A stretch of DNA of 64,000 nt from positions 999,823 through 1,063,822 of the forward strand of contig UYJD01000009.1 of the NCBI GenBank assembly GCA_900618795.1, in the 5' to 3' direction. Numbering within the stretch: position 1 is the first letter of the stretch; each line of letters begins with the position of its first letter. Under the pieces are notes generated by a model. That model was not told where the DNA came from, did no database searches, and saw only the letters and a list, made by a program, of their open reading frames with translations. The stretch comes from Cyanodermella asteris. Its lineage: Eukaryota; Ascomycota; Lecanoromycetes; Ostropales; Stictidaceae. The position numbers were made by a program, and so were the translations under genes. This document shows positions 47,042-57,790 of the stretch, piece by piece.

Positions 47042-47914
47042 GCTGAGAGTCTAGCACTTTCTTCGTGGAGCTTACTACGTTACAGAGTCGTCTATCTTGT
47101 AAGCTAGACTGAACCAGTCGAGGATGAGGAGTCTTCAAATGTGACGATAGTTGGATTGGCATCGGGCTTCGGCTCCGGCTGCTAGAGACTGAGTTTCATG
47201 TCTGTCGTCAGACACCGATAACAGGAAACCTACGAACGAGCGTTATGCTAAGCTGCGCGCCTTATGAACCCATCTCATCTGAACGCAGGCTAAGGTCTCG
47301 ACTGCCAGCTAGAGGCTCAGTGTTGTTGTCACCACGCCTTGCGGGCAATGTCATTACCTTGATCTTCTAAAGGCACAATGCATTTCAGAGAGGCGAAGAT
47401 CGCTGTGCGACAAGCTTCCAGGGCAGCGCGCGTCCTCTCATTTATGTGCGCCGCTGTTGTCGCTCTAGGTAGATTAGTATTACAAGTATCTGTCACTTCC
47501 GATTGCTCTCCTCGAGCCATTCTCTAATGTAATCATGACTGGATGATATTTTGGCTAGGTCTTCGCTTCAATGACAGGTGTTCGATCAGGAACCCTTCAC
47601 TGCCGCACGTGGTCGTCTCTAATCTTGTTCGACGGTATCGCGGTCGGCACAGGAGGCCCAGGGAGGAGATTTGAATGCTGGTGAGGAATCAAGCTCCCAG
47701 AGGGCGCTATTGTATACAGAAGAAGAGATGTCGACGATGCACGCTAACGCATAGCCTTCCCCAGAAAGCACGGATGGCCTTCTTTCCGTAAGTATGAAAA
47801 CAGCCTGTTGTCGAAGACTCTTGATGTTCAGCGGTTGCTCCGGATGCTTATGTCAAATCGTACAGTAGATATTGTTACAGTTTATAAGTGGTTGCGCGAC
47901 CAGCGTGCCAGCCC
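47042..47914. other. Intergenic, no supported gene
   Basis: Between the start of CYP60 and the 3' end of the small Tim gene. A 63-codon minus-strand frame at 47329-47520 is unrecognised and not called. Confidence 0.5.
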
Positions 47915-48244
47915 TCATGAGCCAAATCCATTCGCCTGAAGCTTTTGTATGCTGGTGTTCCATTCCTTGCTGACCGTGTCGTGCAGGTTTGTGTATTTTC
48001 GCACGCAATTCGAGATGCATGCCTCATCGTTTCGCGACATTGAAGTAGCAGGATTCGCTATGCAGCGTTCGAAACAAATTTCGTGTAGCCGCTTGAACAG
48101 TTGTCAGTCTCGTGTGTCTGGATCCGGAACAGGTCTTGGGTCGAGTGTACTTACGCCAACGAACATCTTCAAGCTCTGCTGCGAGTTGGCCTCGTTGATG
48201 AGGCGGACAATGTCGTCCTTGCTGTTGACGCTTCCAGACGACAT
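47915..48244 (-). CDS. Small Tim family protein (twin CX3C mitochondrial intermembrane chaperone)
   Basis: Two exons: 48155-48244 (30 codons) and 47915-48091, with a 63-nt intron (GTAAGT donor, TTCAAG acceptor). The spliced product is 88 aa. It starts MSSGSVNSKDDIVRLINEAN and contains the twin CX3C motif CFERC-x14-CISNC, followed by VRKYTNLHDTVSKEW. This is the layout of Tim8/9/10/13 proteins. Known: these form hexameric chaperones in the intermembrane space that guide membrane proteins to TIM22 or SAM, and are imported by Mia40 through the cysteines. Which subfamily is uncertain; length and spacing fit several. It is head-to-head with the lectin gene. Confidence 0.85.
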
Positions 48245-48658
48245 GGCGAGATCCGTGGCAATGAGCGGAAAGGAACGGTGGTCGTGTGAAGGGTTTGGTG
48301 CAAGCTCGAGAAAGTTCGAAGCGCACGAGCTGGCAGAGCGTCGATGAGGTAACCAAGTACGTACTTGGCTACCTAATCGCAGCTTTGAGGGCGAGCTTGG
48401 GCGAAGCCATAGGAGCTCAGCCCCGGAAGATCCCCGGACTTTGGCTGCTTGCGCCGGCACTACCGTACGTGCACTCGCTGGCTCGCCGCGACGTAGTGGG
48501 AGATGCCAACTGTTCTGTCGACAATCGGATCCGCCGAGCTCCTGGCATTGCTTCTTCTGCAAACTTCTTTCTGGGTCTTGGGGGCACTCGGAGGACGTTC
48601 GCTTGAGGCTCACCATTTTCATTCTTTGACCCAGCGCCTCAGCTGGTACTCTTGAACC
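48245..48658. promoter_or_regulatory. Divergent promoter with a perfect 16-bp palindrome
   Basis: 414 bases separate the divergent small Tim and lectin start codons. The sequence CCAAGTACGTACTTGG at 48353-48368 is identical to its own reverse complement. It lies 109 bases upstream of the small Tim ATG and 290 bases upstream of the lectin ATG. It could be a site for a dimeric regulator; the factor is unknown. Confidence 0.5.
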
Positions 48659-49892
48659 ATGTTTACGCTGGTCTGCCTGCTGGCAGCATGGCTCGGCGTG
48701 AGCGCGGGCGTCTTTGCACAGGACGATAATGTCAGGAGCATTCCGGTACGTTCGTGCATATGCACCAGCGAGACCCGACCATGACGCTAACATCCTATAG
48801 CTTCGAACCCACAGCTTGCAAATCGTACGTTGGACTACTGATCCTGTGCCGGCCGCTACGGCCCGCTGACGCGCACGACCACAGCCATACCTTGACTCGG
48901 ATATGCAAAGCAGATTTTGGGACTTTGGCGGAGATGCTGTGGTGAGAGCGGATAGGTGGGAGATTCAATGCATGCATAGGTATCCGGTTCACAGCTCATT
49001 CTCCTCCAGGTACATTCGGCTCGCCAGCGAACATCCCTCCCGATCCGGATGGCTATTTTCGAAGATACCATTGACAGCTACGAATTGGGAGGTGAGTGGT
49101 GCCACGCTATTAGGAGCAAGATGGTGCGAAATACCAACGTATCGCAGGTCGAATTCGAATTCAAGATCCACGGCGAGGGTAGCCTGTTCGGCGACGGGAT
49201 GGCTATGTGGCTGACAAAACAACGCGGGCAACAAGGAGACGTCTTCGGCCACACCGATAAGTTTGAAGGACTCGGCATTTTCTTCGACACGTATCGCAAC
49301 AATCGTCCCGGCACCGTCTTTCCATATGTCATGGCAATGGTTGGCGACGGACAAAAGGCCTACAACAAAGAGAATGATGGCAGAGACCAGGAACTCGCAG
49401 GATGCTCCGTACGTAATTCGGCGGACTGGTGGGGTGTCGCTAACTCTGGGGCAGGCCCGGCAGATTCGTGGCGCTAGTATTCCGACCAAGGGACGTCTTA
49501 CATACTATCAGGACAAGTCTCTCAAGCTCGAGCTCCAGTATAAATCTGAAGACAAGTGGGAGCCTTGCTTCGAAGTAACGGAGCCGATTAAGCTTCCCAC
49601 CGTCACGTACCTCGGCTTCAGTGCGGAAACTGGCCAACTCTCGGACAACTTCGACATAATCGACATTCAAACGAAGAACTTGTACACGACGCAGAACTCG
49701 AACAACCAAAATAACAAGGGCAAGGCAGGGCCGAAGAAGGGTAGCCAACCCAACAAGAGCCACGCCGAGAAAGAAAGTGGAGGTTGGGGCTGGTTCTTTG
49801 TTAAGCTTATCCTGTTCATCCTCGTCTGTGGAGGTGGCTACGTTGGATTCACTGTATACAGGACCCAGAAGCGTGGAAGCAGGTTTGATTGA
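48659..49892 (+). CDS. L-type lectin cargo receptor (Emp47/VIP36-like)
   Basis: Six exons: 48659-48745, 48801-48824, 48885-48955, 49010-49091, 49148-49408 and 49455-49892. All junctions keep frame, giving 320 aa. A signal peptide (LVCLLAAWLGVSAGVFA) is followed by an L-type lectin domain. Its elements are PYLDSDMQSRFWDFGGDAVV, IRLASEHPSRSGWLFSK, FKIHGEGSLFGDGMAMWLTK and GLGIFFDTYRNN. The FDTYRNN segment holds the usual Ca2+/mannose-binding Asp and Asn. GASIPTKGRLTYYQDKSLK and YLGFSAETGQLSDNFDI follow. A basic/Asn-rich linker leads to one membrane span (about 293-313) and a short cytosolic tail with basic residues. Known: these proteins bind glycoproteins in the early secretory pathway for ER-Golgi transport. 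Donors GTACGT are used three times; the third donor (GTGGGA) is weak. Confidence 0.92.
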
Positions 49893-50975
49893 GCCTCGTT
49901 CGGAAAAAGCAATTTGGAGCGCTGGCGTCTTCGCCAATGCATACCTCGTTGGCATATTGAACCCTCAGAGAGCTTGTAGCAGATCTGAACGGATACTGCG
50001 ACGACCCATACTGAACGTCGTATATTTATCAAGCTGCCGAACTGGCTTGCCTTCCAGGATCGTGTCTACTTCTGGTCCCAGAGGCGACAGAAACAACCCA
50101 GGCGCAGGACTTTGTTCCGGCACATAGCGTACCATGAGCCAGCTCTTGGTTGAGTTGGTCTGGCTGGACAATTGGCAATCGACACTGATTTACGTCTCGA
50201 CATTCTAAGATATTGCTCAGCGTTCGATGACAGTCCTTATTGCAACGACTCTGTTGGCGGTCTCAGCCTCTGAATTCAAATGAAGACGATAGCGTTAGAT
50301 GTGCCCGAGAAGGGCAGACCACATCGGAATAGACAGAAACTGCATCTTAGAGCATCCGGCGCACTCCCTTGCAGACAGTACAGCAGGAGCGCCGGCTGGT
50401 GCTCATCAATTGCTGTTGCAGGACCGAAAGCCTTGGGTGGTAGTGTCGTGTCAAGTTCTCAAGTAGTCATGACGCCCATCTCAGCTGGCATTCATTCAGC
50501 ATCATCAGCACAAATTGTTCTACGTAAGTGTGCGCCTGCTGTATCAGTAAATTACGTTGCTACTTGGTGCGTGAAACTTTCTAGTGAATGCCGACATGAC
50601 AGTACTCATAAGATTTCGACCTCTTCGGACTGCGGGGTTGACTGGGGCCATGCCATCATGAATGACCACCGTCCATTCAACCGTCCTCCCTCGGGCGATT
50701 TCACATGGACATGGTAGCCGAAAAGCTCATCCATACAAGGCTTGCATCTCCAATTGTGGCCGTATTTGCGGCCGTAGAGCCTTGAAAGGTCCGTGTCAAC
50801 CTCGGAGCTGAATACATCCCTGCATGCGGTATTTACTGTTGCTTGTTATTATTCGACGCTGATATCCGGCTGCGAGCTCGCCTCGACATCACAAGCAATT
50901 GCAGTACCATCAATCGCTTCCGACCTACACGAGGTCATCATTCTGCGTGCCAACACACTCTCCACGCTCGTCGCC
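49893..50975. other. Intergenic, no supported gene
   Basis: Between the lectin and epoxide-hydrolase-like genes. A 145-codon plus-strand frame at 50280-50717 lacks any family signal. The frame of the next gene is open upstream to an ATG at 50793 but the added residues look non-conserved. Confidence 0.55.
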
Positions 50976-52013
50976 ATGGCAAAGAGACCGTCAGCAGACG
51001 TCCTAGACCCATTCTCCGACCCCCGCTTCACTCACGAGTTCGCCACGCTCAACTCCCACCGCTACCACTACCTCCTCGCCCTTCCGCCCGGAGGGAGCTA
51101 TACGCGCACAGTCTTCCTCATCCACGGCTGGCCGGACATTTCCTTTGGCTGGCGCTACCAGGTTCCCGCCTTACTCGCCCTGGGCCTCCGGGTCGTAGTG
51201 CCCGACCTCCTCGGCTTTGGCCGCACGGAGTCGCCGCCGGTGCCCCCGAACCCGCAATCGCTGTACGGATACAAGGCTGCGAGCGATGCGATCGCGGAGC
51301 TCGCGAAGCAGCTCGGAGCGGGGAGCATCATCCTGGGTGGCCACGATTGGGGCGGAGCGGTGGTCTACCGGACAGTACTGCATCATCCGGGCCTCGTGAG
51401 CCATCTGTTTTCCGTATGCACGCCGTATACGCCGCCAGGAACGGGTGCCTTCAAGCCGCTTGCGGAACAGGTCGAGAAGTGGCTGCCAAACTTTAGATAT
51501 CAACTACAGTTGGCATCGGGCGATGTGCAGAAGGTGGTCAACACGCGTGAGACAATAGCACAGTTCCTGAGCGGCATCTACGGCGGGAGAGGGAAGGAGG
51601 GCGAGGTGATCTTTTCGGTAGAACGTGGAGTTCATTTCGAGAATTTGAGCAAGGTGGGGCCGAGTCCGTTGCTGAATGAGAGGGAGATGGAGTACTACGT
51701 GCAGGAATATTGCAGGAATGGCTTAGATGGGAATCTGAACTGGTATAAGACGACGAAGGTGAATTACGATGATGACCGCTCGTTGAACGGCAAATCAAGG
51801 ATCGAGGTCCCCACGTTATTTGTCATGGCGACCAAAGATGCAGCACTACCGGAAAGCATGTCCAAAGGTATGGAGAAGCATATACCAAAGCTGACAAGAA
51901 AGACAGTCGAGGCCTCGCATTGGGCCTTGTGGGAGAAGCCTGCAGAGATAAACGCGCATATTCACGAATTCTTGAGCGAGACAGGGGCTCTGAAGGACAA
52001 GAGCAGCTTGTAG
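50976..52013 (+). CDS. Soluble epoxide hydrolase-like alpha/beta hydrolase
   Basis: Intronless, 345 aa from the ATG at 50976 (CGCCATGG context, MAKRPSADVL). A longer in-frame start at 50793 would add 61 poorly conserved residues. HGWPD (50-54) is the epoxide-hydrolase oxyanion motif. GGHDWGG (121-127) carries the nucleophile Asp124, which separates this family from Ser-type hydrolases. Asp at about 288 (ATKDAALP) and His315 (ASHWALWEKP) complete the triad. Tyrosines in the lid (EYYVQEYC, LNWYKTT) could polarise the epoxide. Expected reaction: epoxide to diol in detoxification or lipid metabolism. Haloalkane dehalogenases share the Asp nucleophile, but HGWPD and the lid tyrosines favour an epoxide hydrolase. 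Confidence 0.87.
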   Translation: MAKRPSADVLDPFSDPRFTHEFATLNSHRYHYLLALPPGGSYTRTVFLIHGWPDISFGWRYQVPALLALGLRVVVPDLLGFGRTESPPVPPNPQSLYGYKAASDAIAELAKQLGAGSIILGGHDWGGAVVYRTVLHHPGLVSHLFSVCTPYTPPGTGAFKPLAEQVEKWLPNFRYQLQLASGDVQKVVNTRETIAQFLSGIYGGRGKEGEVIFSVERGVHFENLSKVGPSPLLNEREMEYYVQEYCRNGLDGNLNWYKTTKVNYDDDRSLNGKSRIEVPTLFVMATKDAALPESMSKGMEKHIPKLTRKTVEASHWALWEKPAEINAHIHEFLSETGALKDKSSL

Positions 52014-52525
52014 GTATCGAAATGCAACCACACATTTGGCCTGGAAAATTCCATCGTCTCGAAAAACAGCGTGATACGATCTGTGCATATTTAATCAAGC
52101 TTGAGTGGCGTTTTTCGCCATGGTGGCTTGCGCGGAGAGCTCGTATCGACGCCGCGTAGGCGATTGTCACGAGTGCGCCACTTGATCTCGTATCTGATAC
52201 AGTCCTGATACTGAGCGACCAGTGGCCATTGCCATTTTCGAAGCCTATTCGTGATGTGACATTGACCAAGCCTTGGAAAATCGGATCTTCGGCGTCTCAT
52301 GTGATCTAAATACGCGTGAAATCGCCACCAGGAAGCGGCCTTTCTCTGATAGTCCTTGTGCTCTAAGAGGTGTGGTGACTACATGCGGCCGTAGACAGCA
52401 ATTGACAGGCGGTTCGGACGGCGTCGTATTGCGTGTGCTGGTGATTGTCGCTGCTCGTGGGCTTTGTGTCTGGTCTTTGATCACTGCAGTCTAGATGTCC
52501 TTAGCACCGCCCTTCATATGCGCAG
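52014..52525. other. Intergenic, no supported gene
   Basis: Between the 3' ends of the epoxide-hydrolase-like gene and the ESS1 gene. No recognisable frame. Confidence 0.6.
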
Positions 52526-53211
52526 CTACAAGCCATACCTTTCGATAAGATGTACCCCGCTTGCGGTGTCGACAATGCCAGATACTTCGCCGGGTTGCAG
52601 ATTGAAAGCAGCTTCTTCGAACTCTGCTTGCATTTCTCCTTTGCCGAAGAAACCAAGATCACCGGCTTTTCGTGCGCTGGGGCAATCGCTCTCGGTGCGT
52701 GCCAGATCTCCCAGGGTACTCTCCTTGTTCTTGATCTTTTGCTCGTGGCCCTTGAGAATTTCGATAGCTTCCTCTTTCGACCTTGTGATTTCGTTCTCAC
52801 GCCAGCTAGACGGCCGTCTGCTATCTCTGTGCTTGACGAGGAGATGAGCGGTACGGATCTTGCCATCCTGCGAGGCAGCAGCTGGGGCGCCTGCAGACGA
52901 AAAATTGGCAGCCATGTACTTGGACAGCGTGTCCCGGTCAGTGCCGTCTGGCGGCTCCCACCGCGAAGTCTGTGTCGAAGGAGAAAAGTAGTAGGGCAGG
53001 TTCCGCGACTGGGACATGCGAACCTCCCAGCCGGATGGCAAACCAGTGCTGGTCTTGTCTGTCTGCAAGGGAGAGTTAGGACCGTAAACGTTCAGCACCG
53101 AGGTGTCGAGTCGGGGTTGGAACTTGTGCATGCTGCCGAGCGCTGGAGGGGTGGTTGCGGGACGGTAGCTTGCGGTGCGACGGCAGTATACAATGGCGTG
53201 GAACTTACCAT
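52526..53211 (-). CDS. ESS1: Peptidyl-prolyl isomerase Ess1/Pin1 (WW + parvulin)
   Basis: Proposed two exons: 53209-53211 (the ATG alone) and 52526-53062. The 146-nt intron has a GTAAGT donor, a CTAAC branch and a CCTTGCAG acceptor. The product is 179 aa (M, then TDKTSTGLPSGWEVR). It matches the short N-terminus of other fungal Ess1 proteins. The WW domain spans about 8-41 (LPSGWEVRMSQSRNLPYYFS to SRWEPP). The parvulin domain (about 66-178) has RTAHLLVKHRDSRRPSSWRE (the basic phosphate-binding loop), ESDCPSARKAGDLGFFGKGE with the active-site Cys, and SGVHLIERYGL at the end. Known: isomerises pSer/pThr-Pro bonds, including on the RNA polymerase II tail. The exon 2 frame is also open upstream, so an unspliced longer start is possible but less likely. 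Confidence 0.9.
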
Positions 53212-53776
53212 TGCGGTCGGCAGTGCGATATATGTACCGGCAGAGGTAGGGCCGAAGGCGGGTCTCGGCAGCGTGGTGTTGTGCCTTCTGGTACAGCAGG
53301 AGGTCAGACAGACCGCGGAGGGTTGGAGTTGCAGAGCGGGTCTGGTGACAGGCCAACGAGCTCGGGGCAGCTCGTATTAAGCCTTCGAAGCTTGAGGCCG
53401 GACCCGTTCGTAGGTCGAGGTCGAGCCTTCAAATTGCAGGAGGTGACGAGGACAGGGATCGGCCGTGCAAGAGCTCGCGCTCCCAAGATTCGACGCGCAA
53501 GAGCGGGGTGATTACTTGTTGAGGAGGCGCGCAGTGGAGTGAACGAAGGCTGAGCGCTGCGGACACCAAGCTTCGCCTTCACACTGATTGATTACTTCAT
53601 CTTCCGCAACGTCTTTCCCTCTCCATCTGCCCAAAATAGGTAGTAAGTCAAGAGAACCACACAGCAAAATGCGACTGTCGTCGTTGTTGATGCCGTCTAC
53701 ACTCTAATCTGCCTTGCGACTCATCTTGCTACCTCTGCTATACAGCAACACCAACCCGGCACCCACTTCATCAGCC
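53212..53776. other. Intergenic, no supported gene
   Basis: Promoter and 5' UTR of ESS1 and 3' flank of the next minus-strand gene. The frame reading through ESS1 upstream sequence is open to 53356 but shows no conserved sequence. Confidence 0.55.
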
Positions 53777-55131
53777 CTATTTTCCTTCGTGTGCATGGCC
53801 ATTGCCGACAGAGAACTCGTCGTCGTCGTCGTCGTCGTCCAGTTCCTCAATCTCACCGCCCGCTTGCTGCTTGTCTTCTCCCGGACCTGTAGGAAACATG
53901 TTGTTGTTGCCAGCTGGTGCCCCACCTCCGCCACCCATCTTGTCACTGCCGCCGTGAGAGTCTCCGCCGGATGCCATGAAGTGTTTGAATTTTTGCTGTC
54001 GCCTGCGTGGCTTCGGCCCCATGTTGGTGCCAAAAAACTTGTCGTCGCTGACTCCTCGACCGTTGGTGCTGCCAAAGAAATCGCGCGCAACACCACCATA
54101 ATCACCGCCTCCATTGCCCGTACCATGGCCGTTTGCAGCGCCGTTCGCAGGAGAGGCTGGAAAGGGAGGCGCAGCCCTCGCAAATCTTCGGCGTGGTGCA
54201 AACTCCCCAGGTCTGAAGCGTTCGTAGCTTGCCCCATCTTCGGGATCTGTCTGTTGTCGATTTGCAGGCTGGCCGGTAGCCTGTTTTGCGAAAGGCGGTG
54301 CAAACTGCTGGGGGCTCTCAAACCGCGTATTGGGTTTCATCTGTGGGATGTCAGGCCGGGCTCGAACAAATGGTTGCTTTCGTCGTCGACGTGGGCCACG
54401 CATACCGAGATCATCATCAAACATGTCCATGCCATTTCTATAAGCCCTTGGGTTTGCCATTCCCCCCATTCCAGGCATACCTGCCATGCCCCAGCCCGGT
54501 GCTGCCGCCATTGGGTGGGAAAGTCGTGGCCCATAACGGGGGTGGACGTGTGCATTAGGATCCCGCATGTCGAAGTCTCGCATTTGATACGCCGAGCGAC
54601 GGGCATCAGAAGACATCTGCTCCCAGCGGACTCGTTCCAGTTGGCGATCGATTGCACGATCGCGCTCCCGCATGAAGTCAGTGCAACGGTCGTTGAACTT
54701 CTGTCTATCCTTGCGGCGATCGTGTTCTTGATCATAAAGGCGCCTGGCGTGCTCTTCCACTTCTTTCTTCAAGGCCCGCAACTCGACTACGTTAGAAGCA
54801 TTAGGGCAGTATGGCCAGGGTAGAAAAGTAATCACGTACCTTCCCTTTCAACAACGCTTGTGAATTGTTCCCGCTCATCCCGTCCACGTTCGCGGCGACA
54901 TCTTTCGCGCTCATAACGGCATCTGTGGTGGCCTGAGTGTTGATGTTTCATGCTTGCCTCGCGTTTCTGTTCGTGTTGGACCTGAGCATGGATGGCATCT
55001 GCGAGTAACCTGACAATGTCCTGTGCCTCGTTGTAAGTCTTGATGCTTTGAACCGATTGCAAGGATTGAAATTGCTGTGGAAAAACAAACTCCGGCCCAT
55101 TGTAGTTGATGCGACTTGGGGAAACGCCCAT
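53777..55131 (-). CDS. Conserved unknown protein, charged N-half, Gly/Pro-rich with acidic tail
   Basis: Two exons: 54840-55131 and 53777-54786, with a 53-nt intron (GTACGT donor, CTAACGTAG end). The spliced product is 433 aa. It starts MGVSPSRINYNGPEFVFPQQ. Residues about 30-180 are helical and highly charged (Arg/Glu/Lys, coiled-coil-like, e.g. VELRALKKEVEEHARRLYDQ). Then comes a Met/Gly/Pro-rich stretch (GWGMAGMPGMGGMANPRAY) and an Arg-rich RRRRK patch. A glycine-rich region with RRRQQKFKHFM follows, then a run of seven Asp near the C-terminus. The arginine patches and low complexity suggest a nucleic-acid-binding or nuclear protein; this is inference. I do not recognise the family. Confidence 0.82.
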
Positions 55132-56044
55132 GTTGGAACACAGACGCAGTGATCAAGCTTTGAGCATACGGCGAGAGGCCCAGGGTAAGAGAAGGAACGA
55201 GGGAAGAAAGTGGAAGATAAGGCTCATATAGATTCGGGTTCAATCATTCGAGAGGTTGGGGTCGGTCCTACGACACCTTCGGCTAGGTGCAGCACAGGCG
55301 CCTCAGGCGGTCGAAATGCACTCAAGAAACGATCCCATAGGTTGACCAAGTGGCTCGATAGCAAACAACCAAAGTTGCATTGCACATGGGGCAGAGATGT
55401 AGTCCGGGTCCGGTTGAAGTAGGCGCTCGTGCAGTGTTGTTTGCCTGCATGGGCTACTCCATCCACAATCTTGAGACTGGCCACCACATAAAGACCGAAC
55501 CTGGCAAGGGCTTGTTCCGAGCCTTATCGTCATCAAATTGTCGGTTGGCTACATTTGCTATTCAGGAGGTGATATGGCAGTGAAGGGATTTCTGCGAAAG
55601 GGGTACATAAGTAGGTCACACAGGCCATGTCAGCCCTGGGCTGCATAACGTCCCATAGTGAAGGAGGATAAATGTCGTATTTGTACATGATTTCCGTTGG
55701 TCTGTACGTGACTCCGCAATTCAGCATGCAATTTTGCGACGTGCTTCAGCAAAACAGGGGGCATGTAGTACAACCTGAGGAGTAATGGAGAGTGGATTGC
55801 ACCCCTGACATACTGAGCCGTAAGACGGGGTTGCCGCGGAGGTGCTCCGCCTGCTATCTACAGTTTTCCAAACGTCAAGCTCCCAAGCTTTTCATTCCTT
55901 GACCCTATACCCAGCTACATTCACCCTTTCGCGAAAAGAACACCGGCGCCAGCAAAACTGCGAGAGAACAACGCGTCCGCTCTTCCGGGAGCTCTGTTGC
56001 GCCCGCGGCTTACCGTCCAAGGCTCCCAGGATGTCAACACCGAG
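55132..56044. other. Divergent intergenic region, no supported gene
   Basis: Promoters of the unknown protein (minus) and the sugar transporter (plus). The frame of the transporter gene is open further upstream to 55997 but has no ATG there. Confidence 0.55.
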
Positions 56045-57790
56045 ATGACCTCCATTGATACAGATCAGCACGAAGTCTCCTCAACACTCTCGCCAAACGA
56101 CAATGACTGCGACTATCTGCGCGCCGACTCGCCGCTCATAATCGAGGAGGACGATGACTTGACGTCGTTCCTTCAGCGCGAGACCTCCTTCGATCCCTCC
56201 TCATCCAGCCCAGTCACCGAGTTCACTGCCCTGCATCCCGAACATGCCTCGGACACTGCACCTGTACGAGGAAGCGTTGGCGCCGAGAACGCCAGACTAA
56301 CACCATTTACCATTCTTCTGGTCCTCACCGCCTGCATTTCGGGGCTGCTCTTCGGATATGACACGGGTGTGATCAGCAGTACTTTGGTATCAATTGGAAC
56401 AGAGCTCACGGCGCCGAACCCTTTGAGCACACTGGATAAGAGTTTGATCACAAGTTGTACTTCCCTCTTTGCGCTACTGGCTTCGCCGTTGGGAGGCTGG
56501 CTGGCTGATCGCTGGGGCCGCAAGAGTGTCATCATCGTTGCCAGCACCCTTTTCGTCGCTGGGGCAACAGTACAAGCATGGGCTGGTTCTGTGTTGGTGA
56601 TGATAGTCGGAAGGAGTGTGGTCGGCGTGGCTGTTGGAGTGGCATCCTTGGTCGTGCCATTGTACATCAGCGAGCTCGCGCCTGCAGAATTCCGCGGAAG
56701 ACTGGTCGTCATGAATGTTCTATTTATCACCGGGGGCCAGATGCTAGCCTACATACTTGGCTGGTGTTTCGCCGGGGCCGAGTCTGGCTGGCGGTATATG
56801 GTCGGGTTTGGAGCGCTTCCCGCTTCTGCGCAGTTGTGTTTACTGATTATGCTGCCTGAAACTCCTCGCTGGCTGGTTTGCAAAGGGCGCAATGAAGAAG
56901 CGCGATTGATTCTTGGACGAGTATATGGCCAGCAGCATTCTCTCCTGGCGGACAGACTGATCAAGACCATCGCGCGAGAGGTGCTCGAAGAAGAGGACGC
57001 CGTGCGATCTCGTGACTCCAACAAGTCGGCATCCTGGCTTTCTTGTCGGCCCGCAGGGTGGACTGAACTAGTCAGTGTTCCAAGCAATGTGCGTGCCTTG
57101 AGCATCGCATGTCTTCTGCAAGGTCTACAGCAGCTTTGTGGATTCAATACTTTGATATATTTTTCGGCAATCCTGTTACAGCAGATCGGCTTTAGCAATC
57201 CGATCCTGGCCTCTTTCACTGTTGCTGGCACCAATTTTCTGTTCACTCTGCTGGCAATGACATTGATTGACAAGATTGGCCGCCGCCGTATCTTGCTGGT
57301 CACGATACCGTTCATGAGCGTCGGTCTTCTCTTGTCGGCTTTATCATTTTGGTTCATGGGCAGCGAGAGCGCAGCCTTCATTGCCTTTGGTTCTGCCTCT
57401 ACTCCGACTGAGATACCCAACACCTGGTCTATCTTCTTCCTGACGTCGATCACCATCTACGTCGCGGCTTATGCTACAGGCATCGGCAACGTACCCTGGC
57501 AGCAATCTGAGCTATTTCCGGTATCTGTTCGGGGCCTGGGCTGCGGAGTTTCGACGGCTGTATGCTGGGCATCAAATTTCGTGGTTGGTTTGACTTTTCT
57601 CCCGTGTATGCAGCTGCTGGGCCCTTGCTGGACATTCATCATCTATGCTGCCATATGTGGACTCGGTTGGCTTTTGGTTCGTCGCATCTACCCCGAGATG
57701 AAAGGCCTCGCCTTAGAAGATGTTGTCAAGCTTTTGAAAGAAGGCTGGGGCGTGGAAAACATCGAATCAAGACGGAATCGTGATAGATAA
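56045..57790 (+). CDS. MFS sugar transporter, myo-inositol transporter (Itr) type
   Basis: Intronless, 581 aa from the ATG at 56045 (MTSIDTDQHE). An acidic N-terminal tail of about 80 residues precedes twelve predicted membrane spans. Signatures: ISGLLFGYDTGVISS (span 1), GGWLADRWGRKS (loop 2-3), VPLYISELAPAEFRGRL, LPETPRWLVCKGR, LQGLQQLCGFNTLIYFSA, LIDKIGRRRILL and GNVPWQQSELFPVSVRGLG. The last motif is typical of the inositol transporter branch. A proton symporter in the plasma membrane is expected; the substrate is inferred from the motif only. The C-terminal tail (about 30 residues) is cytosolic. Confidence 0.9.
   Translation: MTSIDTDQHEVSSTLSPNDNDCDYLRADSPLIIEEDDDLTSFLQRETSFDPSSSSPVTEFTALHPEHASDTAPVRGSVGAENARLTPFTILLVLTACISGLLFGYDTGVISSTLVSIGTELTAPNPLSTLDKSLITSCTSLFALLASPLGGWLADRWGRKSVIIVASTLFVAGATVQAWAGSVLVMIVGRSVVGVAVGVASLVVPLYISELAPAEFRGRLVVMNVLFITGGQMLAYILGWCFAGAESGWRYMVGFGALPASAQLCLLIMLPETPRWLVCKGRNEEARLILGRVYGQQHSLLADRLIKTIAREVLEEEDAVRSRDSNKSASWLSCRPAGWTELVSVPSNVRALSIACLLQGLQQLCGFNTLIYFSAILLQQIGFSNPILASFTVAGTNFLFTLLAMTLIDKIGRRRILLVTIPFMSVGLLLSALSFWFMGSESAAFIAFGSASTPTEIPNTWSIFFLTSITIYVAAYATGIGNVPWQQSELFPVSVRGLGCGVSTAVCWASNFVVGLTFLPCMQLLGPCWTFIIYAAICGLGWLLVRRIYPEMKGLALEDVVKLLKEGWGVENIESRRNRDR

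Noticed and set aside
47329-47520. 63-codon minus-strand frame
   Set aside because: Too short and unrecognised; no supporting splice partner.
53063-53356. Longer unspliced ESS1 start
   Set aside because: The added residues are unlike known Ess1 N-termini and a strong donor, branch and acceptor remove them.
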